The notes below the pieces were generated by a model, which saw only the letters and a program-made list of their open reading frames with translations, was not told the origin of the DNA and ran no database searches. Below, in pieces: positions 10,861 to 22,036 of a stretch of DNA of 64,000 nt (the stretch's first letter is position 1; every line of letters starts with the position of its first letter). A program made the position numbers and the translations under genes. This DNA is from Ichthyophis bannanicus (lineage: Eukaryota; Chordata; Amphibia; Gymnophiona; Ichthyophiidae): the NCBI GenBank assembly GCA_033557465.1, contig CM066033.1, forward strand, positions 1,304,697,519-1,304,761,518. The letters run 5' to 3'.

Positions 10861-12148
10861 GATCATTATCTATAACATATGTGACCTCCCTTAGCATTAG
10901 TTTACTGTTCTTAACTGGCAGTACTGCTGCACAATCATATCTGCTACACATCTTCCCACCCTCACCTTCTGTTTCTCTTGACATCTATCCTTTCTTTCAG
11001 ACTCTCTCTCATTGAGATTTGGCACAGGACTAAAGGGACTCAGGAGTGACAAAGGTTGACTACTACTCTAGCAGCATGTCACATGGAAGCTTCACTTTAT
11101 CCTTTAGTCTTTGTACAATGGGAAACTTTGATCAAAGGAAACATCTTCTACCCCAAAGGCACCCAGGGTGACAAGCGATTCCTTCTGTCCACAGACTGCA
11201 GACCGAGTTTGTTTCATGAGGGAATGATCATTACCTAGAACTCGTTCTGAAGTTCTGTGGAGAAACGTTTGCTTCAGAGTAAAGAAGCATATCAATCTAT
11301 AAGCTGCATGTACTGCGCTGCATGTTTTTGATGCGGCATTGCAAATTTTGTGCACTATTTTTCTACACATGCAAATGAGGCAGGTGGAAAACGAGCCCAC
11401 AAAATTTATCAACAAAAATTTTCACAACATATAAACTACACCTTACTGCAAAGAGAATTTGTGTATAAATTTATGAGGGAAAAGTTAACGAGATGTTTTG
11501 TATTATTTTGCATCACGACAGCTTATTCATTATTGTTTTAAATAACATTTTACATGCAAAAAAATATGAGCAAAATGTTACTACTAGCGATGGAGAGTGC
11601 TGTTTGCAAACACAGATTTTTGTGCTAAAAATGGGAAATATAGTAGCATGTGTGCAGAAAGATGGGGTGTTATTTCCTGTTTTAGCCCATAAAACTGCGT
11701 TTGCGAAGCTTTCATTCCTTTTTAACATCAGCCTCAAAGTCTTCCATAAACTGTAAGGAATAAAGTCATAATGAGTCTTATTCAGCAATGTTCTTCCCAT
11801 AGGCACAGAATGGCGATTAAAGCCCAAACGATACTGGCCCCTTGGCTGTGCCTAGAATGGGCACTGGGTTTATGATATCTTTCCCAGTTAAAGGTGGGAA
11901 TCTATGATCGTTTGTTCCAGGTAGCGACAACAAAACCTTCAGATGCTTTTACATGATGAAAGAGAAGAGGGTGCTGAATCCACATATACTGGCATTTGTG
12001 TCTACAACAAAAAGGCTACATTCTTGGTACAAAATGTACAAATTGTTGTGTAACCTGGAATTAATTGAACCTGTCAATTGAAGATGCTTGCCAGCTCCCA
12101 TGTGACGGTCCTTGTTGGGACTGAAAAATGAGAAAGTGAAACACTTCT
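10861..12148. other. Unrecognised AT-rich sequence
   Basis: Short unrelated open frames on both strands with no domain motif and no clear repeat match inside the window. Confidence 0.4.
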
Positions 12149-12862
12149 GGGCCTGATTTTCGAAGGCATTTACATGGGTAACTTCCCTAGTTACCCGTGT
12201 AAATGCCTTAACCGGTATTTTCCAAAGGCACCTACATAGGTAGTGCCTTTGGAACATCACGGCTAAGTCCCTAATGCGCCCAGGTGCTATGCGATTAGCA
12301 TCAGGGCGTTTTGGAGACATTCCGGGGCGGAGCAGGGACAGAGGAAAGGGCTAAGCAGGTAGCAGCAATTTTCAATGCTACCCGCTTAGCCCTCTGCACC
12401 AGGTTTTTCCTCGCCTAACTTTCAGGCACAGGGGCTAAGCGGGTAGCATCGAAAATCACTACTAACCATTTAGCCTCGACAGCTGCTAGCGTGTCCAAGC
12501 AAACCCGGATTTTCACTTCCGTTGCCACATAAGTGAAAATCCAGGGTAAGGTGGTCGGCGGGCAGGCTATGCGCCGTTCCACTGACCATTAATTATAAGG
12601 TTCCAATGACCATTAATTACGTTTCATTTGTGCTATAATTTAAAGATGTCAATAGTTTTCCTTGCAATCCAAGTTTAATGTCCTGTTATTTGTAATTACC
12701 TTGTTATCCAAGTTTTATGACCTTGTTTACTGTAACTCAGACACATGTTTTTGTGCTGAATTTTGTGTTCGATGTAAACCGCGCTGATGTCAAATAGTGC
12801 GGTATATAAGAAATGTAAATAAATCAATAAAAATAAATAACGTGCCCAACTGAAAATCGGGC
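12149..12862. mobile_element. MITE-like element with GGGCCTGATTTTC-type ends
   Basis: The left end GGGCCTGATTTTCGAAGGC matches the complement of the right end TGAAAATCGGGC. The interior has nested short palindromes: GCATTTACATGGGTAAC / GTTACCCGTGTAAATGC, and repeated GCTAAGCGGGTAGCA and its complement. The same style recurs at 20.18, 20.64, 29.35, 44.59, 48.27 and 49.52 kb. There is no transposase. An L2 tail (about 12600-12841) is inserted near its right end. The superfamily is unassigned because no clear target duplication was found. Confidence 0.55.
12600..12841 (+). repeat. L2 3' UTR/tail insertion
   Basis: The sequence ends with the tail hairpin (ACCGC at 12778, GCGGT at 12799), then GTAAATAAATCAATAAAAATAAATAA. 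It closely resembles the tails at 10.3 and 5.6 kb. A duplicated TGACCATTAATTA block at about 12580 and 12606 marks the left junction. Confidence 0.7.
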
Positions 12863-12957
12863 ATTTCATTTATGGCAGCATAATTTTATAGTGGGGAAGA
12901 AGATGCCTATCTGAAGCCTATTTTGTAAAGGGACAGAGGCGCAGGGACAGCCACAGA

Positions 12958-13166
12958 GTTTATTTATCTCACACCTTTCCCGCAGTAGATCAAGGTAAGT
13001 TGCAATCAGGTCCTGTAGATGTTTCCCTGTCCCCAGAGACTCACAATCTAAGTTTGTACCTGAGGCACGGAGGGTTAAGTGACTTGCCCAAGACCACAGA
13101 GTCAATGGGATTTGAACGCTTGTCTTTTTGATTCCATGATGCTGCCCTATCCACTAGGCTACAATT
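12958..13166 (-). repeat. tRNA-derived SINE
   Basis: On the minus strand the head has an A-box-like GTAGCCTAGTGGATAGGGC and a B-box GTTCAAATCCC, followed by the body TTGGGCAAGTCACTTAACC and AACTTAGATTGTGAGTC. Such heads carry an internal Pol III promoter. It lacks any coding capacity. It is the best-preserved SINE in the window. Confidence 0.85.
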
Positions 13167-13229
13167 ACATGGTTTGTAGTGTAGAAAATTTAAAGAAATT
13201 CATTTAAAGAAATTCAACCCAAGACTCAC

Positions 13230-13614
13230 TCTCCAATGTATGCTCTCACTGACAACCCCATTACACTATCCCCACTGAATGATAGTCAGACTTTAATGGC
13301 TGTTTGTAAATAGTCCTTCTGCATATTATAGAGCTCCATACTTTTATAGTATTTTCCATAATAGGTATTGAAAATAGTTTTTTTCTGCCTTTTATAGTTT
13401 TCCATACTGTACTATCATTGATAAATAATACATAATTTTCCCAACCTATGTAAATAGTTTTAGTATGTTCCTTGTATGATAGTTACTTATGTGCTCAAAA
13501 TGTTCTATGTAATTTAATGTTTAATGTTTAAACAACTTCTCTGTAAACTGCCCCTGATCTCTGGAAGGGGAGATATAGAAAAGCGCACAAATAAATAAAT
13601 AAATAAATAAAATT
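13230..13614 (+). repeat. L2-like 3' UTR and tail
   Basis: This is AT-rich 3' UTR-like sequence ending in GTAAACTGCCCCTGATCTCTGG...GGGGAGATATAG and (AAAT)n. It has the tail layout of the L2 elements here but a different hairpin sequence, so it is a separate subfamily. Confidence 0.5.
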
Positions 13615-13624
13615 GTGCGTATGA

Positions 13625-14586
13625 ATGAATAAAATACACATTTAAAATTTACTCCCAAGGTAGAAAGTGCCTCAATTTCATTTTTTGATGTGGAGGTTAA
13701 AAAGGAACAATCTAAATTTAGTTCATCCATTTTTCATAAAAAAATTATTGCAATAGTAATAGGTTAAATATCATAGTTACCATCCTAAAAAATTTATGGA
13801 TAATTTACCTTTGGGGCAATTTTTTTTACGATTAAAGAGGTTGCATTCTTCTCAAACTGAATTTATTAAACAGTCTTGAATCATGCATACACGTTTTGCA
13901 CAAAATAATTATCCAGATAAGGTCGTGAGAAGAGCTTACAAGACAGTCAAGTATATAAATCGTGAGCTCTTGTTAAACAGCTCCCCTCAACAAACAGGTG
14001 TGACTCATGTGTGTGTATTGCCTTTTTCTTCAGATGCATCTGTTTTGCACAGGTACCATGTTTCGCATATAAAAGAGAGCGCAATTTGCGTGCTTGGTTG
14101 GTACATTCTCACTTGAAAAATTAAACAACACCAAGGGTTGACAGAGAGTGGGGTAAAAAAAAAGTGTGGTAATTGTGTTGTATGCTCATTAGTGATGGAA
14201 TTTACTGAATTTGCACATCCTAGTTTAAAGCTTGCACATAAGGTTAGACATGGTACAGCGCTGGGGTAATTTATGCTATTATTTATCCCTGCAACATGGT
14301 GTACATTGGCGAAATGTCTAGACCTATAAAAACAAGGATAATTGAACACTGTTCAGCGATTTGCTGCCAAGTGGAAATGGCTCCATTGGTGAAGCATTGG
14401 AAGCAGGAGAACCATGTGATTAATCAAGTGAGGTTTTTTGTAGTGGAAGTAGTAAAAGCTGTGACCGAGATGGATCCTATACAGTTGTTGTATCAGCATG
14501 AGCAAGAATATATTTTTTGTAGGAAAATATTGACCCCGGGGGTCTCAATGAAGAAATCGAATGGAAGTGGTTTTGCTAATAATTAA
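13625..14586 (+). pseudogene. Penelope-like RT C-terminal part and GIY-YIG endonuclease
   Basis: The first segment reads SISFFDVEVKKE, then YHPKKFMDNLPLGQF and LRLKRLHSSQTEFI, which match the PLE region after the RT palm, and then RFAQNNYPDKVVRRA. After a decayed stretch, the last frame (14284-14586) reads YPCNMVYIGEMSRPIKTRI, the GIY-YIG core with YPCNMVYIG in place of the usual CPCG.YVG, and then an EH pair and LVKHW. Stops and frameshifts separate the pieces. The nuclease would make the priming nick. Upstream RT motifs are missing, so the copy is 5'-truncated. It is a different subfamily from the pair at 60 kb. Confidence 0.83.
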
Positions 14587-15264
14587 GTGGGACTAGCACC
14601 CATTAGGCACTGGAACCCGATGAAATGCATGCTTGACATCCGTTCTTGAGAAAATGTCTGTTGAATGTGGTGGAAGGATAGTGAAGTACATGTAAAAGCT
14701 GAAAATTGGACTAAAAAGTACTATAGGAAATATATACAGTTGTATAATAATTATTTGAAAAGGGTATATTATATGCTTCTTTTGTTGTTGTTTCTTGTAC
14801 AGTAGTTGATGTCCGCTCCCCAAAGAAGCCTATTTTTATGATCGTGCTGGAGCACCATGGTGTATTATTGGACTGTCCATTATTCTTGTTTGTTTGGAGA
14901 ATAAGAGTGATCTGTCTCTAAAAAATCTATAAGAGGAGAATATAGAACCACTTACAAACTTTTGTTGAAGAAGAATTGTGAGTTATATGTGTACATCAGA
15001 TACTTAACAGAAGAAAATAAGGACCTTTTGAAAAGTGTGACATTTGCTTATAAACATCAGAAGTGACTATATATGAAAACATTTTGGAGTGCCGTAGAAA
15101 AGATTGGACTTTTATGATAGGCTTTTTTGAACAACAAGGCAATGGAGGGTTGAATGAGTTAAGTGAGAATGGATATTGTAGGTGTGTTTGGTATATGTCA
15201 TTCTAACAAATTTAAATATTGTATGATTATTTAAATATTTTGATAATCATTAGAAATTAAAGTA
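13625..15264 (+). mobile_element. Penelope-like element, 5'-truncated
   Basis: Decayed PLE coding sequence runs to 14586. It is followed by about 680 bp of AT-rich sequence that may be its 3' UTR and stops where the Harbinger-like element's TTA duplication begins (15265). PLEs encode a reverse transcriptase joined to a GIY-YIG endonuclease. The right limit is uncertain. Confidence 0.7.
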
Positions 15265-15685
15265 TTAGGGGCATGTTTACTAAAAACCGCTAATTAGCGC
15301 GCCGCAAAATAGCGCACTAAAAGCGGTACTTAAGAGCGCTTAAACGCCCCACAAACGTGCGATGAAGCCCCGCACACTTGTGCGTCACAGTAACGGGTGC
15401 CGCACAAGTACGTGCCCGCAAATGTCCGATAGAGGCGTGGAAAGGCTAACGGAGGGCGGAGGAAGGCCCCGGAGGGGCGGAGAGAAGGGGTTAATGGGCG
15501 GGGAAGGGGAGGGGAGAGGCGCCCCGCACATTATCGGGGCTGAATTTCCAAAAATAAATAGCGCGAGTGAATCACTCGCGTTAGAATGCATTTAAAGGGA
15601 AGAGAAACCATTTCCGTCAGCAATGTACAGCAAAACCGGGGAAACCTGCAAAACGTGAGCAGTGTGATACATGTGCACAGCACAA

Positions 15686-15981
15686 AAGTGCAATTATAAA
15701 TAGAAAATGACCACCACAAACATATGAAAAATAGTCATTCAGTTGGGGAACAGTTATAGTGATGGGCAAAACTAGATAACACACCCAGGACAGCTCCAAA
15801 AAAAAGGAAATGATTTATGGAAAGGTGTACGGAGCGGAGACTCGTCCAAAACACATTTCCCTTTTTCTGGAGCTGTCCTGGGAGTGTTATCTAGGGTTGC
15901 CCATTAATATCACTGTTGCCCAGCTTGGGTATATGTTTTCCCCCTTTGTTCCGTGGTCATTCCCAGGTTTTATTTGCACGT
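15686..15981. repeat. Long inverted repeat within the Harbinger-like element
   Basis: Arms 15686-15812 and 15854-15981 are imperfect reverse complements around a loop of about 40 bp. Matching words include GGACAGCTCC / GGAGCTGTCC, AGATAACAC / GTGTTATCT, GATGGGCAA / TTGCCCATT and AAATGACCAC / GTGGTCATT. The arms diverge mainly by small substitutions. Confidence 0.82.
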
Positions 15982-16091
15982 TTGTCACCACACAGGGTGA
16001 AGGAGCCCACAGTAAAAAAGCATACAGCAGGGTTTGTGACTCCATCCTGCCAGGTTTACTACCTCCAGGGGCTGCACTGTCTCTGTGGCCA

Positions 16092-16215
16092 TAGTGTGGT
16101 GCAGAGGACATAGCCATGACCTCTAGGACTAAAAAGCCAGAAGTTCAAATCCCAGCTGGGGCACTTGCCAGCCCCATCCATATATTTTACCCACCACTAA
16201 ACAAAGATAGAGCAG
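16092..16215 (+). repeat. tRNA-like module 1 in the Harbinger-like element
   Basis: AGTGTGGTGCAGAGGACA resembles a D-arm/A-box region and AGTTCAAATCCCAGC a T-arm/B-box. The B-box and the following CCAGCTGGGGC...ATATTTT.CCCAC...GATAG segment are repeated near 16.6 kb. No complete cloverleaf is evident. Confidence 0.5.
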
Positions 16216-16544
16216 ACACCCCTGTATTGCAGGGAACATAAGCATGGGGGAAACACCCATATGTTACCCAACACCGCACACACACCACAACAATGGGCAT
16301 ACCTACAGCCAAGTCCCCCAAATGCAGTCCCATACTGCCACATTGCAATCAAGTCATCTGCTTTTTCTGAGAGAAGCTCATGCCAGCATGTTGGCGTACG
16401 AGTACATGTGGTGCAGGGGGCAGTGGCAGCTAGCCACAGAGGACAGAGGCCAAGCCATGTGCAGGCTGGCACAGTCCACTGCAACACACAGGCCCTGCCG
16501 GATCCACAGGCATGGACGTTCCAGGGAATCCAACCAATCTGTGG

Positions 16545-16680
16545 TTACAAGGTGGTGCAGTGCACACAGACAATGCATACAAGAACAGAAGGTCACAGGT
16601 TCAAAGCCCAGCTGGGGCTACCGCCAATCCTTCCCACATATTTTTCCCACAGCTACACAGTGATAGTAAGGACAAACCTT
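16545..16680 (+). repeat. tRNA-like module 2 in the Harbinger-like element
   Basis: This is a direct relative of the 16.09-kb module: GGTGGTGCAGTGCACA, then GGTTCAAAGCCCAGCTGGGGC and ACATATTTTTCCCAC. Spacing between the B-boxes is about 460 bp. Confidence 0.5.
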
Positions 16681-18532
16681 TCGTGGCGAGGACATATGCA
16701 ATGGTACTACGTCTATCTTTTACCCCACTGAGCACAGACACCATGTACAGGGGCAGTACCTAGAGCAGAATCTCCCAAATGCAGTCCTGGTGGGCCACAC
16801 ACCAGTCAGGGTCCATGCTGCCACTCATACAAATGCCTGTGCTGTATATCTATGCACCACCCCCATGGCATGTAGATGTAGCTCATGCATATTCATGAGG
16901 AACAGCAGGTAAACCCGATCAGTGTGATGCACACCTGGACTGGAGTTGGGAATCTCTGCCGTAAAGCAGCAGCCAACAGGGGCAGACACACCCACACCCA
17001 CACCCACAGGCCCCATTGGCCAATGTCTCCTGGAGAGGCAGAACATTGGACCCTGCGTGCATCTCCCAATACTAGCACCTGCATACCCTAGCAATGGAAC
17101 TCTACACCTGAGGTATACGGTAGACAGCTCTGAGACGCTTGCTAGGAGTACTGGCAGATAGATATCCATACGTTACGCACATACTGCTAGTTGACCCCAT
17201 CCGAACAATCTGTTTGGTGTTTGCGGTGCGTGCTCCAGCCCTTGCCTCTGACGGTGTTTACCACCCTGGGGAGTGACCCCCAGCAGTACTGCGTAGCATA
17301 TCCATGCCTTGCCGTGCCCAGCACCGGTTTGGTGGGCAAGGCTAATTACCTCCTCAATAGTAGCACCATGATGGCATAGGTGTGGAATTGTGTGTCTGTC
17401 TATACAGTGGGTGTTGGCTGCATGCCCCTTCCACAGCCCACACTGCCAACACTGTTGCCAGTATTGGCCTGCCAATGTGCATAATGAGTAGCAAGGGACC
17501 ATGGGTATATCTCAGACAGAGTGGACTGACCAGGATGCAGCTGCACAGGGCATAGGGCACTGGCAGGGGCATGGTAGTGCCCGGCCACCACCTACACAGA
17601 CAGGGTGACCTCTGTATGTGCTGCTGGGGGATCACTCTCACCCTGAGTGTGCAGTGACGGCAGCATGGCTAGGCACCCCCATAGTGCTATATTGTGATTC
17701 TCCCATGTGATATGTATGGGTGTCCTGTGGGGGCCTCTTCATGGACTTATCTGTCTGTGTGTGCTGCCACCCCAGTTGTGGGTGCATGCATGTCCATCAG
17801 GACCAGCCAGCAGACTGTTCACAGCTGATATGTGTTGTGATGGAGTGCCTTGCAGTGGCTGATGGCTTGCTGCAGGTGAATATCAGATAGTGGTGGGGTG
17901 CATCTTTGAAGATCCAGGCCTAATGTCTGTCTGATATTGTGTTATGGATGGGTGTGGAGCTGCTTGGACTGTCCTGTAGGGTGTCTGTTCCCTAGCAGGA
18001 CTGGGGTTGATGGTCCACTCTACTGCCATTGGGGTGGGGATCTGTTGAGGGGAAGCCCTGTTTTATCCACCTGGGGGTCCATGGGGTGGGGGTCCCCACT
18101 AACTGAGCCAGACAGAGATCTCCAAAATGTTTATGCAGCACCTACCTATTCCACAGGTTATTGCTGCTTTGGAGCTCTGACATGACCGCATTTGGCCATG
18201 CCTGGTGTTGTGGACCTGGTCCTGGACGCAACATCTCACACTCAGGGTGAGCACAGTAACCGCACAATGTGATGGTGTTTAGCTACTCTTTGCCGTTTGT
18301 CCACCCACTCAGGACACCCTACCAGGCCGAGGTGCTGTGTGGGTGCACACGGACACTTCCCCCTACCAGGCCGGGGAGCTTTAGGGGTGCATTTCCCATC
18401 CTGTGTTCAATCGTGGACAGCTGATTTGCATGTGCAGTGCATCATGGGTACGGGTGGTTCACAACAGCAGACTGTCAGTGAGGTGACGTACAGGCTATCT
18501 GCAGCCAGCCAGGGGCTGCTTACAGCTATAGA

Positions 18533-18605
18533 GCTGTAGCCCAATGGTTACGTCACTGCCTGTGCAGCCAGATGTCATGGGTTCAAACCCACAGTGGGGT
18601 TATGT
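18533..18605 (+). repeat. tRNA-like module 3
   Basis: GTAGCCCAATGGTTACGTCAC is a good A-box/D-arm match and GGGTTCAAACCCACAGTG a good B-box/T-arm. Spacing between the boxes is in the tRNA range. It is probably tRNA-derived rather than a functional tRNA; no acceptor stem was established. Confidence 0.55.
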
Positions 18606-18952
18606 GATAGGGGTGTCCACAGATTTATTTTAATTTACTGTACATATTTTGCTGCCAGCAATGCCACCCTCAGCGTACTGTACCCATAAGGTGCCTCTGA
18701 GGGTGCTTTATGGGGCACCCTATAGGGCACGTTACGGTTGCCAGCCATATAGGGTGCAATATACATTATCCTGTGTCGCAACATACATGCTGCCCTATAG
18801 TGGACATTCTAGGGTGCCTTGGCGGACGGTGCACTGTAACATGTGCCTTATGGGCCGCCTTATATTAATATGCTGTGAGAGTGCGTTTGCTAGTACTTAT
18901 CACAAAATAAAATTAGAAAGCCTCCTACAGCACTCCACAACATATAACATAC

Positions 18953-19335
18953 TGCCTCAGCTAGCCTTTTTCACTGGGCATTGTGAGGGATCGAACCCCT
19001 GGTCCCTGCACCATTGGTCAGTGTCTTAACCATTGTGCTGTGGCTGTGTTCTTTTGCTTTGGCATCAGCGCGCCGCCTTATGCCCATCAGCGCGCCACCT
19101 CCTGCTGCCCACAATTAGTGCGCCGCCTTGTGCCGTACAAAATGAACAGTGCGCCGCCTTGTGCCGTCTAAAAGTACTTTGCCTCCTGAACCACTTTTAC
19201 ACATTCAAGGTGTTGCCTCAGCTGGCCTTTTTGTTGCGCACAATGGGGGATTGAACCTGTGGCCCCTGCACCATTGGTTAGTGTGTTCACCATTGTGCTA
19301 CAGCTCTGTTCTGATATGTGCTCAGCAGCGCCCCA
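18953..19335 (-). repeat. Tandem duplication of a tRNA-like unit (two copies, spacing about 260 bp)
   Basis: Copies at about 18953-19075 and 19213-19335 share GCCTCAGCT.GCCTTTTT, GGGGGATTGAACC-type and CCTGCACCATTGGT blocks. On the minus strand each has an A-box-like GCACAATGGTTAAGACAC and a B-box-like GGGGTTCGATCCC. Between them lie short repeats of GCGCCGCCTTGTGCCGT. Confidence 0.6.
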
Positions 19336-19499
19336 CTTAGCCTTCCCACGCGCTAATGTGGGCCCCGCAAATTAGCGCAACGCGCACACGTACGGTAGGG
19401 GTTTTTTCTTCTTTCTGCCTGAACCGCCCACTCCTTATATGGCACACGCACACTACCGCGGCCCCGCACATTAGGAATGTTTAGTAAACATGCCCCTTA

Positions 19500-20174
19500 G
19501 TGTTTTAAATGAAAAGGAAAATGTGTGATGAATGAATATCGGAAGAAATACTGTTTGTATGGATTTGTGAATCACTGCATTCTAGTTTTGATATAGGATT
19601 CATTTGTGGTGAGGTTGCTATATATTGAGTTGCAAACTTTTATATGGCAGGTGATTTTATAAGAAATGTTTTACATGTGTATACTGGCATATATGCATAA
19701 AAAAGGCTATACAAATTATCTGGAAAACTGAAGTCACATCGAAAGTGGCAAGTTTTCACATTAAGATACAATACAAGTGTATTTCCCAGTTAATGAAAAT
19801 TTGACTTACAGATGCATTAAATTCAAGCATCATGCATGTAAAGAGAGTTGCATGAAATAACCCAAGGGGAAATGCACATGTAGGCACAATCTAGTAATAG
19901 GAATTAAGCCTTGGTACAGGATCGATAGGGGTCAAGAGTGTATTACATTTGATAGCGTATGTCACTTTGTTGAGTAGTGCTCTATTCTTCTGATGCAGCT
20001 CCAATAATCAAGCGGTAGGGCACTCATCCAAAAATAGACAGTAGGAAATAGGATGTATTAATTGAGAAGATAGTTCTAATATTGAATATTATTCCAGAGC
20101 CAGAGCCACTGTGAAGGAAGGAGAAGACCCTCCAATATCCTTAATTTTGGCTTCCATGAAATTCCAGAGATACC
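19500..20174. other. Unrecognised AT-rich sequence
   Basis: Nothing recognised: no open frame of note and no repeat match within the window. Confidence 0.4.
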
Positions 20175-20177
20175 ATA

Positions 20178-20621
20178 GGCCCGATATTGAATTGGGCAGG
20201 CTGTGCACCACTACGACACATAGCCCTGCCTGCCAGCCCTTAACCTCAGATATTCAATGCATATCCGGGGTTGCCGGGGTAGCCACACATGCCCTGGAGC
20301 TGCCAAAGTTAACTGGGTAGCAGCGATATTGCACCACTACCTGGCTAGCTTCTGCTATACCTAATTTAACCCACCAATCGCTAAGCGGGTAGTGGTGCAA
20401 TATCACCATTACCCGGTTAGCGACAGCTTCTGCCCCACCCCGGAACACCCCCAACATACTCAGATGATAACTGCTTAGCATCGGGGTGTGTAGCGGGGTT
20501 AGAAGAAGAAGGGGATATTCAACGGCACTAACCTTGTAAGGGCTGTTGACTATCCGATTTAAGACATTTACACAGTCTACTGGGCTGTAAATCATGTAAA
20601 TGCCTTTCGAATATCAGGCCC
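20178..20621. mobile_element. MITE-like element with GGCCCGATATT-type ends
   Basis: The left end is GGCCCGATATTGAATTGGGC; the right end, complemented, is GGGCCTGATATTCG. ATA flanks both sides (20175-20177 and 20622-20624), a possible short target duplication. The interior has mirrored words such as GCTAAGCGGGTAGTGG and its complement. It is non-coding. Confidence 0.6.
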
Positions 20622-20635
20622 ATATAAATAAGAAT

Positions 20636-20999
20636 TTGGATATTCAATGCTGGGGCCGTATCTGGGCTCTGGCATTGAATATCCAGGTTGCCCAGATTGC
20701 CACAAAGCTAACCGGACAGCAGCGATAGTCACAGGTTTAGATTCTGTGGTAAAGGTTAGGTCAATGTTTCCTCTGCCTGACTTTCATTGTGTGTCACTAA
20801 CCGGGCAGTGGCTTCATTCTGCTGCTGCCCAAGACCTCCCACAGCACACTTAGTGCTAACCGGTTAGCATCGGGGCTTGTAGCGGCGGCACCCGCAGATA
20901 TTCAGTGGTGTAAACCATGTTAGCACCGGCGAAAATTCCACAGAGCAGCATTTCCATGGCTTGCAGGTCTGCAAACTGTGTAAATGTCTTTGAATATCC
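20636..20999. mobile_element. MITE-like element, related to the 29.35- and 49.6-kb copies
   Basis: It begins GGATATTCAATGCTGGGGCCGTAT and ends TTTGAATATCC. The interior repeats GGCATTGAATATCCAGGTTG and AGCTAACCGG, words shared with the pieces at 29.4 and 49.6-49.9 kb. Confidence 0.5.
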
Positions 21000-21329
21000 T
21001 TCCTGCTTTCTTGTTGATATTTTGTTGAAATAAAATAAAATTTTCCCATTGAAACTCCAACAGAGCAGCAAAAAAAAGAAAATCTTTGCTTGACTAATCA
21101 CACAAGAACTGGAAATCTCTGTTCTTTCCATGTCATAAACACTTCTCTCGATCTATCAATACTACAACCTCAATCCAACCACATAGTCTGTACCTAAAAG
21201 TCAGGAACCTAATTCCTTTTTCAAAGACAAACTGTTTAAGAATAAGGATGTTTGTAAGGCTTATTTTGAAGTTAGTTTTTATATAATGCAATGTGTACAA
21301 CGAGGGCTACAGTAAGTTTTAAGTTTTAT
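21000..21329. other. Unrecognised AT-rich sequence
   Basis: No gene or named repeat is visible. It lies between a MITE-like element and an L2 fragment. Confidence 0.4.
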
Positions 21330-21760
21330 TGATGTAACTCTATCCACTACAGTTAGCCCAAAACACAGCAGCAAGAATCATTCAAGGAATCCCAATAGAC
21401 TCATATTACCCCAATACTTAAGCAACTACATTGCAACCTATCATTTCCAGAATCAACTGGAAAGTCCTTAACATCCACAAAGTTATTAACACCCAATCCG
21501 CTGAGTCTCTACAAACTCTACTGAAAAATCCCACCAAAACCAGACTAAGAAGACACAACACACTCAACCTGCTGCTAGAAAATCAAGAACAAGCAGGTCA
21601 TGTAACAGGGCCTTCTCCCTCTATGCCCCAATATTGTGGAACTCTCTACCTCCTCCTCTAAGAACCACTGAGTCAGTGGAAGACTTCAGAAGGAAGCTAG
21701 AAACCCATTTTTTCATAGAATTCTATGGAGCATATCTTCGTCAGGACTAATCATACCCCA
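21330..21760 (+). pseudogene. L2 ORF2 C-terminal fragment
   Basis: Decayed frames read AQNTAARIIQGIP, then RAFSLYAPILWNSLPPPLR and VEDFRRKLETHFF, the L2 region after the RT. Stops and frameshifts are present. It ends near the hairpin at 21792. Confidence 0.75.
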
Positions 21761-21791
21761 TCTTATATATTTTGGGGGTCATTCTGATCTG

Positions 21792-21840
21792 CATTTAGTG
21801 GGTCTGGACGTCCGATCTGGATGTCCAGACCCACTAAATG
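21792..21840. repeat. Perfect 18-bp stem hairpin
   Basis: CATTTAGTGGGTCTGGAC (21792-21809) pairs exactly with 21823-21840 across a 13-nt loop. It lies about 200 bp left of the DIRS element. It could be the end of a small foldback element; nothing else identifies it. Confidence 0.85.
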
Positions 21841-22036
21841 TCTGAACCATGCTTGCGGCAGAAGAGCTCCCCACACTTATTGCCGAGTTAAGTGAGGAGC
21901 ACTGTTCATAGGCGGGAGGGGGAGGGTCATGGGAGGAGTGAGGATAGGCAGTGGGCAGGAACACAACCCTGGATGCACAGGGCCAATTCTGAGGTTGGCC
22001 CTGTATGTCCAGAGTTGGCAGGATGGATGGGGTATT

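Larger units (their letters stand above)
15268..19496. mobile_element. 4.2-kb Harbinger-like element with 17-bp perfect terminal inverted repeats
   Basis: Both ends carry GGGGCATGTTTACTAAA in inverted orientation, flanked by TTA on each side (15265-15267 and 19497-19499). A 3-bp TWA duplication with G-rich ends fits PIF/Harbinger. Subterminal sequence at both ends repeats the words GCTAATTAGCGC and AGCGC. The interior has no recognised transposase or Myb-like protein. Instead it holds a long inverted repeat (15686-15981), several tRNA-like modules, a 260-bp tandem duplication and short GC-rich tandem repeats. Another copy of the left end lies at 56413. It would depend on a transposase in trans. 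Assignment to Harbinger rests on ends and duplication only. Confidence 0.8.

Noticed and set aside
18533..18605. Functional tRNA gene
   Set aside because: Good A- and B-box-like words but no established acceptor stem, and it lies inside a repetitive element with other tRNA-like modules.
15268..19496. Harbinger transposase or Myb-like gene in the 4.2-kb element
   Set aside because: Frames up to 156 codons exist but overlap on several strands and carry no motif of either protein.
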